Assembly: GCA_945957225.1 (NCBI GenBank)
Contig: CAMFKK010000103.1
Coordinates: 1-7,539 of the forward strand
Reading direction: 5' to 3'
Source: an uncultured Sphingobacteriia bacterium
GTDB lineage: Bacteria > Bacteroidota > Bacteroidia > Chitinophagales > Chitinophagaceae
Length of the DNA stretch: 7,539 nt
Within the stretch, counting starts at the first letter, position 1. Each line of letters begins with the position of its first letter. Under the pieces are notes generated by a model. It was not told where the DNA came from, ran no database searches, and saw nothing but the letters and a program-made list of their open reading frames with translations. Below are positions 1 through 6,340 of the stretch, one piece after another. A program made the position numbers and the translations under genes.

Positions 1-943
1 ATTCTTTTCTTTCTCTTGTTGGTTGTTTTTTTGCCCAATCCCACATTAGGGTTAATCCATCTTTCAATTGGGTTTTGTCTACATATCCTAAAATGGTAGT
101 TGCCTTTTCGTGGGTAGAATAAGCATTGATTACTTCATGCCTTTCTTCTAAATGCTCAATTGCGGCACCACCAACAATAGTTTGCAATAAATTGGCTGCA
201 TCTATGACCCTGGTTTCAGTAGAACTACCTAGGTTAATAATTTCTTTAGAAGCTTTTTCATTGGTAGCGGCTTGCCATAATGGTTCTAGGCAATCTTCAA
301 TATAGGTAAACGCCCTTTTTTGATGTCCTTGTCCAATGACTGTAAAAGCTTCATTGTGTAATTTCTGGTACATCCAAATGCCTAATACATTTCTATATTT
401 ATCCCAGATATTTTGGTGTTGGCCATATACATTATGTGGTCTAACAATACACCAGTCTAAACCATGTTGTTCTCCTGCAATTTGAATATCCATTTCACAA
501 GCAAATTTGGCTACACCATAGGGGTCAACTGGGCTAGGCTGGTGCGCCTCACTAAAGGGAGGATTGCCAATGCCATAAACCGCCATACTTGAGGTAAAAA
601 CCAATCTTTTTACACTATACTTAATACAGGCATTTACCACATTTGCAGTAGCCACCAAATTGTTTTGATAATTAAAACAACGGATAAAAGGGCTTAAGCC
701 TTCTGCAGCATAAGCCGCTAAATGGTATACAAAGTCAATTTGGCCATCTTTAAAAACCTCATCTAAGCTATCTGTTACCAAGTCTAACTGATGAAAGCGA
801 ATATTTTGAGGTAGGTTTTCCAAATAACCACCAGATAAATTATCAATTCCAATTACTTCATATGTTGGGTACTGTGCTAATAAATATTCAGCTAATTTGG
901 ATCCTATCATTCCTGCACAACCTGTAATCAATATTTGCTTCAT
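1..943 (-). CDS. NAD-dependent epimerase/dehydratase (UDP-glucose 4-epimerase-like), partial at C-terminus
   Basis: Extended short-chain dehydrogenase/reductase that probably epimerises or dehydrates a nucleotide sugar in the cytoplasm. The frame is open from ATG at 943-941 to the left edge: 314 codons with no stop, so only a short C-terminal tail is likely missing (relatives are about 310-340 residues). The N-terminus reads MKQILITGCAGMIGS, with the Rossmann GxxGxxG at residues 8-14 and Asp34 (GID) ending beta-2, placed to bind the NAD ribose. The active-site elements are TSSMAVYG (Ser118/Ser119) and Y142GVAK146, the YxxxK pair. An RPHNVYG segment and FTYIED follow, both usual in the substrate-binding half. 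It starts 9 bases after the stop of the upstream glycosyltransferase gene, so they are probably co-transcribed and the product may supply a sugar donor to that pathway. The fold and catalytic class are confident, but the substrate cannot be read from sequence. UDP-glucose/UDP-galactose or an N-acetylated form are candidates. Confidence 0.9.
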   Translation of the reverse strand, partial: MKQILITGCAGMIGSKLAEYLLAQYPTYEVIGIDNLSGGYLENLPQNIRFHQLDLVTDSLDEVFKDGQIDFVYHLAAYAAEGLSPFIRCFNYQNNLVATANVVNACIKYSVKRLVFTSSMAVYGIGNPPFSEAHQPSPVDPYGVAKFACEMDIQIAGEQHGLDWCIVRPHNVYGQHQNIWDKYRNVLGIWMYQKLHNEAFTVIGQGHQKRAFTYIEDCLEPLWQAATNEKASKEIINLGSSTETRVIDAANLLQTIVGGAAIEHLEERHEVINAYSTHEKATTILGYVDKTQLKDGLTLMWDWAKKQPTRERKE

Positions 944-952
944 CTACTTGCT

Positions 953-1870
953 TTAATCGTATTTTATGGAAAGGGAAATTCCGTCTCTAATTCCCTTTAG
1001 AGTTGCTTTTAATTTCTCTAGTCTTAAACGAGCCGCAAAATACCCTAAAATAAGGGAAAAGTAAAAAATATTGCAGATTAGAACAGTGGGGGCCTGGTAC
1101 CATTTTGTATATCTTTTTAAGAGCCAAATCCGGTTTCTAAAATTCAGATAATGTACAATTGGATTTAAAAATCCTTCCTTGCCCTTTGTTTTACTTTTAT
1201 TAGACATACCTGCAATATGGTAAACTACAGAATCAGGATGATAAATAAGTGAATAGCCCAATGCCTTGATTCTAAAAGAAAGGTCTACGTCTTCTGAATA
1301 GATAAACATATTCTGGGCTAAAAGTCCCGTTTCTGCTAAAACCGCATTTCTAACAAAAAAAGAACAGCCTGTTACCCAGTCCACTTCTTTGATTTGTAAA
1401 TAAGGCTTGCTTGGTTTTTGATTAATCCCCTTGGTATAAGCAAATCCAAACCAATTTGAATAATAGGATCCACCATTCCACAAAATGGACCTATCATGGT
1501 TATAATGAATCCTTGATTGAATGGCACCCGTATTGGGATGCTTTTCCATATACTGAACCAAATGGGTCAAAAAATCGGGCTCAACAAAAGTATCATTGTT
1601 TAGCATGATGGAATAGGTAAAGCCATTCTTGATGGCATATTGAAAACCCAAATTATTACCCCCAGTAAAACCTTGATTGGTCTCTGATTTAATTAAAATG
1701 ATTTCTGGATGTGTTGTTAGTAATTTTTCTCCTGAACCATCAATAGACCCATTATCTACTACTAAAACCCGATGCGCTTTGTAATCAATATTTTTCAATG
1801 ATTGAATACAATCATTGGTTACATCAAAACTATTCCAGTTAACCAATATGATGGCAACAGATGCTTGCAT
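953..1870 (-). CDS. Family 2 glycosyltransferase (rhamnosyltransferase-like), probably membrane-associated
   Basis: A 305-residue GT-A fold glycosyltransferase that would transfer a sugar from a nucleotide donor onto a growing glycan at the inner face of the cytoplasmic membrane. The N-terminal strand VAIILVNWNS (5-14) and VVDNGS (37-42) bind the nucleotide. LNNDT (90-94) sits at the DxD metal-binding position, and NND is common there in this subfamily. TGCSFFVR (167-174) and YSEDVDLSFR (191-200) follow, the latter carrying the likely catalytic-base region (Glu193/Asp194), with a conserved-type His218 (VVYH) after it. A hydrophobic segment at about 261-280, followed by the basic stretch RLRLEKLK, suggests a C-terminal membrane anchor. 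No Shine-Dalgarno is visible before the ATG, which is normal for Bacteroidota. It lies 51 bases after the lipoprotein gene and 9 bases before the epimerase gene on the same strand. Family assignment is confident; donor and acceptor are unknown. Confidence 0.93.
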   Translation of the reverse strand: MQASVAIILVNWNSFDVTNDCIQSLKNIDYKAHRVLVVDNGSIDGSGEKLLTTHPEIILIKSETNQGFTGGNNLGFQYAIKNGFTYSIMLNNDTFVEPDFLTHLVQYMEKHPNTGAIQSRIHYNHDRSILWNGGSYYSNWFGFAYTKGINQKPSKPYLQIKEVDWVTGCSFFVRNAVLAETGLLAQNMFIYSEDVDLSFRIKALGYSLIYHPDSVVYHIAGMSNKSKTKGKEGFLNPIVHYLNFRNRIWLLKRYTKWYQAPTVLICNIFYFSLILGYFAARLRLEKLKATLKGIRDGISLSIKYD

Positions 1871-1889
1871 TTTTTTCTTTTAAAGTCAG

Positions 1890-1927
1890 AATTAGTGCTA
1901 TTAACCTAGCACTTGGAATCACTAATT
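1890..1927. repeat. Two overlapping inverted repeats between the lipoprotein and glycosyltransferase genes
   Basis: Arms AGTGCTA (1894-1900) and TAGCACT (1907-1913) form a perfect 7-bp stem with a 6-base loop. A second perfect 8-base pair, AATTAGTG (1890-1897) and CACTAATT (1920-1927), shares the bases AGTG with the first, so the two stems cannot both form fully. The second repeat overlaps the TAG stop codon of the lipoprotein gene. No T-run follows on the minus strand, so this is not a classical intrinsic terminator. It could be an RNA processing, stability or attenuation element between two genes of one operon, but that role is inference. Confidence 0.45.
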
Positions 1928-2593
1928 ATTAATGGCTGTTAGCTTTAAATTATCTAAAGACCAGCTTTTTTGACACAAACTGGATACAGCATTTGGAATA
2001 TCGTTAAACGTTAATCTTACTGGGCCGCTGTGAGAAGTAATGTATTCTATCTTATACATACTGGTTCCATTTTGTTGGTCAACTTTTGAACAGACACCTG
2101 GATATAAAGCCCATGCATTACTATTGGCCTTATTATTAATCATATTGCTTTGATAATTATTGGGGTATGACTGATCATAACTGCCATTGGAAAAAGTAGT
2201 CAGGTAAATAGTATTATTATCCAATTGAACCTGCCAAAATCCGGGATAGATGGCTCCTGGCGCTACAAAATTACCCCTCCAGTCATCATGAATCAATAAG
2301 TCAAATTCAATTTTTAATACATTGTGTTCTGGCATATTCCTCTTTTCAAACACCACAAAATTGCTATTGAATCTACCTAAAACTGAGTTATTGTTAAATT
2401 TGGTAATTTTCAAAGAATCTACAAGACCATTGGCTCCATAAACATTAATACTGTCCTTTGTTTGATTTTCAAAGTCATTGAAATAAGCAATATCTCTTTG
2501 GGTGATATCTTTAAAACAGGCAGTTAAGCTTAGGCAAAAAAACAATAGCGGTAGCCATCTGGTTAATAGAGGAATAGAATAAGTTTTTTGCAT
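1922..2593 (-). CDS. Predicted lipoprotein with beta-sandwich-like (lectin/concanavalin-like) body
   Basis: A 223-residue protein with a lipoprotein signal peptide: basic start (MQKT...R12), hydrophobic core at about 13-23, and lipobox LTAC with lipidation expected at Cys26. The residues after the cysteine are FKD; a Lys plus acidic residue there resembles Bacteroidota lipoprotein export signals, so surface exposure is possible. I do not recognise a named family. The mature part is rich in Asn and aromatic residues and contains FDLLIHDDWRGN (97-108), TTFSN (132-136), QSYP (141-144) and a closing SWSLDN (210-215). This order resembles beta-sandwich carbohydrate- or calcium-binding domains in which a DSWDG-like turn and a final SWGxDN strand recur; that likeness is from memory. 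Cys168 and Cys207 could form a disulfide. It is the first of three minus-strand genes and precedes a glycosyltransferase, so a cell-surface glycan role is plausible but unproven. The start is supported by the signal peptide. Confidence 0.8.
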   Translation of the reverse strand: MQKTYSIPLLTRWLPLLFFCLSLTACFKDITQRDIAYFNDFENQTKDSINVYGANGLVDSLKITKFNNNSVLGRFNSNFVVFEKRNMPEHNVLKIEFDLLIHDDWRGNFVAPGAIYPGFWQVQLDNNTIYLTTFSNGSYDQSYPNNYQSNMINNKANSNAWALYPGVCSKVDQQNGTSMYKIEYITSHSGPVRLTFNDIPNAVSSLCQKSWSLDNLKLTAINN

Positions 2594-2610
2594 GATTTCT
2601 AAATAGTTGC

Positions 2611-2618
2611 CAAAAATA
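2611..2618 (-). promoter_or_regulatory. Candidate -7 promoter box for the lipoprotein operon
   Basis: On the minus strand this reads TATTTTTG, an exact match to the Bacteroidota -7 consensus TAnnTTTG, 17 bases upstream of the lipoprotein ATG. A transcript would have a leader of about 10 bases. No clear TTG -33 box lies at the expected distance upstream, so this is a moderate to weak call. Confidence 0.35.
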
Positions 2619-2640
2619 GTCTTTACTAACTTAAATCTGC

Positions 2641-2669
2641 TTTGTACCTAGAATCAGTTTTTATATTTC
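2641..2669 (+). promoter_or_regulatory. Candidate promoter for glpF
   Basis: TTTG at 2641-2644 is followed after 17 bases by TATATTTC (2662-2669), which matches seven of eight positions of the Bacteroidota -7 box TAnnTTTG, with spacing inside the usual range. It lies about 36 bases before the glpF start, in the 112-base divergent region shared with the lipoprotein gene. A second similar box, TATATTTA at 2680-2687, is an alternative. Confidence 0.35.
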
Positions 2670-2705
2670 TCGATTTTCTTATATTTAAAATCTAAATGCT
2701 GTTAT

Positions 2706-3416
2706 ATGACTCCATTTCTAGGAGAGCTGCTTGGATCAGCCATATTATTATTACTAGGACAAGGCGTGGTAGCCAATGTAGTGCTTCCAAAAACTAAGGG
2801 AAATGGGGGAGGACTAATTGCCATTACTTTTGGTTGGGGAATGGCTGTATTTGTTGCTGTATTTAGTGTTTCAGCTGTAAGTGGGGCGCATTTAAACCCT
2901 GCAGTCACCATTGCACTAGCAGTAGCAGGAAAATTTGAATGGTCTCAGGTTCCTTATTATATACTTGCCCAGTTATTGGGTGCCATGTTGGGTTCCACAC
3001 TGGCCTGGATCTTTTATCGTCAGCATTTTGACCTTGCAACCAATCCGGAGGATCAATTGGCCTGTTTTGCTACTAGTCCTGCTATCAAAAGTAATTTTCA
3101 CGCTTTATTTAGTGAGGTCTTGGGCACTTTTATCCTGATTTTGGGCGGATTATTTATGATCAAAGGCGCCAATAGTCTGGGACCACTTGACGCATTGCCT
3201 GCTGGTTTATTGGTGTTGGCCATTGGACTAAGCCTTGGCGGGGTTACCGGTTACGCCATTAATCCTACCCGAGACCTTGGTCCCAGAATCATGCATAGTC
3301 TATTACCAATTAAAGGAAAAGGAAGCAGTCATTGGGATTATAGTTGGGTTCCTATTGTTGGACCTATTGTTGGCGCTGTTTTAGCGGCTCTTTTGTATCA
3401 GGGATTAACCAGCTAG
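2706..3416 (+). CDS. glpF: MIP-family channel, glycerol uptake facilitator type
   Basis: A 236-residue integral inner-membrane channel of the aquaporin/GlpF superfamily, expected to pass glycerol and perhaps water or other small polyols. It has the usual six membrane segments plus two half-helices. The first pore loop is SGAHLNPAVT (NPA at 64-66). The second is GYAINPTRDLGP (NPT at 186-188, then Arg189 and Asp190). Asp after the selectivity arginine is typical of glycerol facilitators rather than strict water channels. Trp44 aligns with the selectivity-filter Trp of E. coli GlpF, while Tyr183 stands where E. coli has Phe. NPT instead of NPA in the second loop is a modest variation. The ATG is preceded by A+T-rich sequence and the protein begins right at the first membrane helix (FLGELLGSAILLLLG), which supports this start. 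No glpK or glpD gene is nearby; the gene seems to stand alone and ends 30 bases from the convergent methyltransferase-like gene. Confidence 0.92.
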   Translation: MTPFLGELLGSAILLLLGQGVVANVVLPKTKGNGGGLIAITFGWGMAVFVAVFSVSAVSGAHLNPAVTIALAVAGKFEWSQVPYYILAQLLGAMLGSTLAWIFYRQHFDLATNPEDQLACFATSPAIKSNFHALFSEVLGTFILILGGLFMIKGANSLGPLDALPAGLLVLAIGLSLGGVTGYAINPTRDLGPRIMHSLLPIKGKGSSHWDYSWVPIVGPIVGAVLAALLYQGLTS

Positions 3417-3446
3417 TGAATTGGCTACCATTGTTGACAAAACTGA

Positions 3447-4226
3447 TTAGTCTTCAAAGTTTTCATAATGATCCAGCGCGTGTTTTTTGCCTAGATACCC
3501 ATAAAGCTTTCTTTTTAAAGGAGCTAAAAATTTAAGGGGATCTTTCACTAGGTGCTTTGAGAACAGATGGGCTAATATGTACAGATTTTTTTGACTTTCA
3601 GAAATAGCAACTGGTTGGCCTTGATGGTTGGGATTCAATGTTATTAAGGCAAAACCTCCCCACATTTCTAGAAAATTATCATTAGGAGAATAGGATCCCG
3701 TGATATAATCTAGTTCTGCGTATTCAATAAACTTATTATTAGATAATTCAATGGCTTTTTTAATCCCAGCCCTGCACTGTGGGTTAAAACTATCGTGCAT
3801 AACAATAGTAAGTGGATGCTTGTGGGGATAGCTTAAAATGGCTTCCAGATCCTTAAAAACCCCATTTTTACTATGGTCTCCATCTACTAAAATAAACCCT
3901 AATTGCTTACCGGAGGCTTCAATTTCTGATAATAAGCTGGGTAAAATCTCATAAGAATTACCCACCCTAAAATGAACATTATTAAATTTTGTGGATAGCA
4001 GTTTTTCAGGTGCCTTGCTAATGTCAAGCGAGTAAACTTCTTTCGAAAAATGGCTAATGACTTGTAGGCTTCCTCCCTGAAAAGTGCCAATTTCAATAGA
4101 TACTTCCGGTCTAATGCTGTCTAAAACTTGAATCAGTGCAGATTTTTCTGCCCTTGACATCTGCCATTTTAAAGCATGATTAAAGCTAAAGGAGGTAAAA
4201 AATGGAAGTCCTATATCCGAAGCCAT
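3447..4226 (-). CDS. Class I SAM-dependent methyltransferase-like protein (Methyltransf_24/CmcI type)
   Basis: A 259-residue cytoplasmic protein with a Rossmann-like methyltransferase core. The SAM-binding motif I is SIEIGTFQGGS (43-53). YSLDIS (65-70) ends beta-2 with the acidic residue expected to contact the SAM ribose. ILVDGDHS (112-119) and IVMHDSFNP (141-149) are the DGDH and HD elements seen in Methyltransf_24 and cephalosporin-hydroxylase (CmcI)-like proteins, where acidic and His residues can coordinate a metal. The acceptor is unknown; many relatives sit in polysaccharide or natural-product clusters and modify sugars. The tail after about 200 is basic (LKFLAPLKRKLYGYLGKK) and not diagnostic. 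ATG at 4226-4224 is preferred; a downstream ATG at residue 23 is possible and would still keep the core. It converges with glpF and is divergent from atpD, so it is probably transcribed alone. A weak -7-like box, TATCATTG, lies on the minus strand at 4247-4240. Confidence 0.85.
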   Translation of the reverse strand: MASDIGLPFFTSFSFNHALKWQMSRAEKSALIQVLDSIRPEVSIEIGTFQGGSLQVISHFSKEVYSLDISKAPEKLLSTKFNNVHFRVGNSYEILPSLLSEIEASGKQLGFILVDGDHSKNGVFKDLEAILSYPHKHPLTIVMHDSFNPQCRAGIKKAIELSNNKFIEYAELDYITGSYSPNDNFLEMWGGFALITLNPNHQGQPVAISESQKNLYILAHLFSKHLVKDPLKFLAPLKRKLYGYLGKKHALDHYENFED

Positions 4227-4320
4227 TATTTGTTGTTTTCAATGATAAATGCTGGCCGCTAACCAATTTTTTGGATGCAATTAGGGGTCAAAAGGACTGC
4301 AATGTAGCAATTGGGAAGGA

Positions 4321-4352
4321 TTTGTGTAAAAAATCGCCAGATTTTATACAAA
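4321..4352. repeat. A+T-rich dyad just upstream of the atpD promoter
   Basis: Left arm 4321-4335 (TTTGTGTAAAAAATC) and right arm 4340-4352 (GATTTTATACAAA) pair over 13 positions with one G-T wobble and a 2-base A bulge around the loop GCCA. It ends about 10 bases before the TTTTG that may be the -33 box of the atpD promoter. It could be a regulator-binding dyad or a chance A+T-rich hairpin. The rest of the 4227-4455 gene-free stretch shows only the atpD promoter and leader, and a short CCAATTTTTTGG palindrome at 4263-4274. Confidence 0.35.
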
Positions 4353-4360
4353 ATGGGCTT

Positions 4361-4388
4361 TTTTGAAACGTTCTATCCCTTACCTTTG
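4361..4388 (+). promoter_or_regulatory. Promoter of the atpDC operon
   Basis: TACCTTTG at 4381-4388 matches the Bacteroidota -7 consensus TAnnTTTG exactly and is followed by CGGCC. TTTTG at 4361-4365 is the best -33 candidate, although the 15-base spacer is slightly short. Transcription would begin near 4393-4396 and give a leader of about 60 bases before the ATG at 4456. Confidence 0.6.
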
Positions 4389-4455
4389 CGGCCAAATCAA
4401 GAGATTTTTTTGATTGGATTTCAGTACATTTTTAAACCTATATATCTCTCCAGAA

Positions 4456-5961
4456 ATGGCAACAAAAGGTAAAATCAAACAGATTATCGGTGCGGTAGTT
4501 GACGTACATTTTCCAGACGACAACACCCTTCCTGAGATTTTCAACGCGTTGGAAATCACCAAAGAAAACGGCGATAAGCTGGTTTTGGAAGTGCAACAAC
4601 ACCTTGGTGAAGACAGTGTTCGTACCATTGCAATGGACGGAACAGAAGGTCTGGTTCGTGGAATGGAAGTAATTGACACTGGTAAAGCTATTGCTATGCC
4701 AACTGGTCCATTGGTAAATGGCCGTTTGTTTAACGTTACTGGTGATGCCATTGATGGTTTGCCACAGGTAAGCAAAGAAAATGGTCGTCCTATTCATAAT
4801 AAGCCACCATTATTTGAAAACCTAAGTACTGCTTCTGAGATCCTATTTACAGGGATCAAAGTAATTGACTTGATTGAGCCTTACGCAAAAGGTGGAAAGA
4901 TTGGTCTATTTGGTGGTGCGGGTGTGGGTAAAACCGTATTGATTCAAGAATTGATCAACAATATTGCCAAAGGCCACGGTGGTCTTTCTGTATTTGCTGG
5001 TGTGGGTGAGCGTACTCGTGAGGGTAATGACTTATTGCGTGAGATGATTGAAGCAGGGATCATGAACTATGGTGATGCTTTCAAACACAGCATGGAAGAA
5101 GGTGGATGGGATTTGAGCAAAGTAGATATGGAAGGATTGAAAGATTCTAAAGCAACCTTTGTATTCGGTCAAATGAACGAACCTCCAGGAGCCCGTGCAC
5201 GTGTGGCTTTGAGCGGTTTGACTATTGCGGAATATTTCCGCGATGGAGATGGTACTGGAAAAGGTAAAGACATCCTGTTCTTCGTAGACAATATCTTCCG
5301 TTTCACACAAGCTGGTTCTGAAGTATCTGCCCTTTTGGGTCGTATGCCTTCAGCGGTAGGTTATCAGCCAACACTAGCTACTGAAATGGGTCTGATGCAA
5401 GAGCGTATCACTTCTACCAAAAATGGTTCTATTACCTCTGTACAGGCGGTATACGTACCTGCGGATGACTTAACGGATCCAGCTCCTGCAACCACTTTTG
5501 CTCACTTGGATGCCACTACGGTATTAAGCCGTAAGATTGCGGATTTGGGTATCTATCCTGCGGTGGATCCATTGGATTCTACTTCAAGGATCTTGACCCC
5601 AATGATTGTGGGTGACTTACACTATGATTGTGCTAACCGTGTTAAATTGATCTTACAGCGTTATAAGGAATTGCAAGATATCATTGCCATCTTGGGTATG
5701 GATGAATTGAGCGATGACGATAAAATGACCGTACAACGTGCTCGTAAAGTACAGCGTTTCTTGTCTCAGCCTTTCTTTGTGGCCGAGCAGTTCACTGGTT
5801 TGAAAGGTGTGTTTGTAGACATCAATGATACCATTCGCGGATTTAACGCCATCATGGACGGTGAAGTAGATGAGTATCCAGAAGCTGCCTTTAACTTGGT
5901 AGGTACTTTGGAAGATGCTATTGAGAAGGGTAAGAAAATGATGGAAGCTGCTAAAGCCTAA
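4456..5961 (+). CDS. atpD: F1F0 ATP synthase subunit beta
   Basis: Catalytic beta subunit of F1, which binds ADP and phosphate and makes ATP at the cytoplasmic face of the inner membrane (EC 7.1.2.2). It has 501 residues from this ATG; the start MATKGKIKQIIGAVVDV matches the family N-terminus. An in-frame TTG at 4414 would add 14 residues without family support and is rejected. Motifs in order: Walker A GGAGVGKT (153-160), catalytic Glu185 in GERTREGND, Walker B ILFFVDN (273-279, Asp278), the alpha/beta signature PAVDPLDSTS (368-377) and DELSDDDK (416-423). Compared with E. coli AtpD (460 residues, from memory) there are about 27 extra residues between GND and GQMNEPP (within 193-237) and about 5 more in GDGTGKGKD (264-272). 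I associate such insertions with Bacteroidota. The codon choice differs from its neighbours (many CGT, GGT and AAC codons), as expected for a highly expressed gene. atpC follows after 5 bases. Confidence 0.98.
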   Translation: MATKGKIKQIIGAVVDVHFPDDNTLPEIFNALEITKENGDKLVLEVQQHLGEDSVRTIAMDGTEGLVRGMEVIDTGKAIAMPTGPLVNGRLFNVTGDAIDGLPQVSKENGRPIHNKPPLFENLSTASEILFTGIKVIDLIEPYAKGGKIGLFGGAGVGKTVLIQELINNIAKGHGGLSVFAGVGERTREGNDLLREMIEAGIMNYGDAFKHSMEEGGWDLSKVDMEGLKDSKATFVFGQMNEPPGARARVALSGLTIAEYFRDGDGTGKGKDILFFVDNIFRFTQAGSEVSALLGRMPSAVGYQPTLATEMGLMQERITSTKNGSITSVQAVYVPADDLTDPAPATTFAHLDATTVLSRKIADLGIYPAVDPLDSTSRILTPMIVGDLHYDCANRVKLILQRYKELQDIIAILGMDELSDDDKMTVQRARKVQRFLSQPFFVAEQFTGLKGVFVDINDTIRGFNAIMDGEVDEYPEAAFNLVGTLEDAIEKGKKMMEAAKA

Positions 5962-5966
5962 TTTTT

Positions 5967-6218
5967 ATGAACGTAGAAATATTAACACCCGAAAAAAAGC
6001 TGTTTAGCGGTGAAGTCTATGGCGTTCAATTGCCAGGCATCACGGGTCTTTTTGAAATCCTTGACAAACACGCACCCTTGGTTTCTGCCTTGGGTAAGGG
6101 AAATGTCAAAATCTTGAAAGACAAAAACAGTGTAGAAAACTTCTCCATTCAGGGAGGTTTTGTAGAAGTCTTAGACAATAAGGCAACAGTATTGGTGGAA
6201 GGTGCAGTAGCATTGTAA
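5967..6218 (+). CDS. atpC: F1F0 ATP synthase subunit epsilon, short form without C-terminal helices
   Basis: Epsilon subunit of the F1 central stalk, which contacts gamma and the c-ring and couples rotation to catalysis. It has only 83 residues against about 130-140 in E. coli and Bacillus. The N-terminal beta-sandwich is complete: MNVEILTPEKKLFSGEV at the start, the loop GITGLFEILDKHAPLVSAL (24-42) corresponding to the usual G-hydrophobic-LpgHaPl motif, and QGGFVEVLDNKATVLVE (62-78). It stops right where the C-terminal alpha-helical hairpin would begin, so the helices that inhibit ATP hydrolysis in other bacteria are absent. This is a natural short form known in Bacteroidota, not a frameshift: the TAA is followed by a proper terminator with no coding remnant. 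It is 5 bases from atpD and shares its transcript. Confidence 0.95.
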   Translation: MNVEILTPEKKLFSGEVYGVQLPGITGLFEILDKHAPLVSALGKGNVKILKDKNSVENFSIQGGFVEVLDNKATVLVEGAVAL

Positions 6219-6236
6219 ACCAAGTCTAACATAAGT

Positions 6237-6268
6237 AAAGCCCTCGGCATTTGTCGGGGGCTTTTTTT
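6237..6268 (+). terminator. Intrinsic terminator of the atpDC operon
   Basis: GCCCTCGG (6240-6247) pairs with TCGGGGGC (6254-6261), eight pairs including two G-T wobbles, around the loop CATTTG, and is followed at once by seven T residues (6262-6268). AAA at 6237-6239 can extend the stem into the T-run. It begins about 18 bases after the atpC stop. Confidence 0.92.
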
Positions 6269-6301
6269 GTGATTTATTTGAAAGAAACTAATGTAATTTT
6301 A

Positions 6302-6328
6302 TTGCTTTACGGCGATAGCCAATATTTG
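6302..6328 (+). promoter_or_regulatory. Candidate promoter of gmd
   Basis: TTG at 6302-6304 and AATATTTG at 6321-6328 (seven of eight matches to TAnnTTTG) are separated by 16 bases. The ATG of gmd is 12 bases after the box, giving a very short leader. The strong terminator upstream means gmd needs its own promoter, which supports this call. Confidence 0.42.
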
Positions 6329-6340
6329 TAAAACAAGCGT

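Noticed and set aside
2702..2911. Minus-strand reading frame opposite glpF
   Set aside because: Low-complexity Pro/Thr/Ala-rich translation antisense to a clear MIP channel, with no family features.
3417..3446. Possible bidirectional terminator between the convergent genes
   Set aside because: The 30-base gap has no convincing stem followed by a T-run on either strand.
3344..3535. Plus-strand reading frame spanning the glpF end and the methyltransferase-like gene end
   Set aside because: It overlaps two real genes out of frame and has no supported start or domain.
4414..4455. Upstream TTG start that would lengthen AtpD by 14 residues
   Set aside because: The extra residues do not resemble any AtpD N-terminus, TTG is a poor start, and ATG at 4456 gives the expected MATKGKIKQIIG beginning.
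4380..4797. Minus-strand reading frames opposite the start of atpD
   Set aside because: They are antisense shadows of a strongly conserved gene and show no recognisable domain or start context.
5962..5966. T-run between atpD and atpC as a terminator
   Set aside because: It is only five bases with no preceding G+C-rich stem; the real terminator follows atpC.
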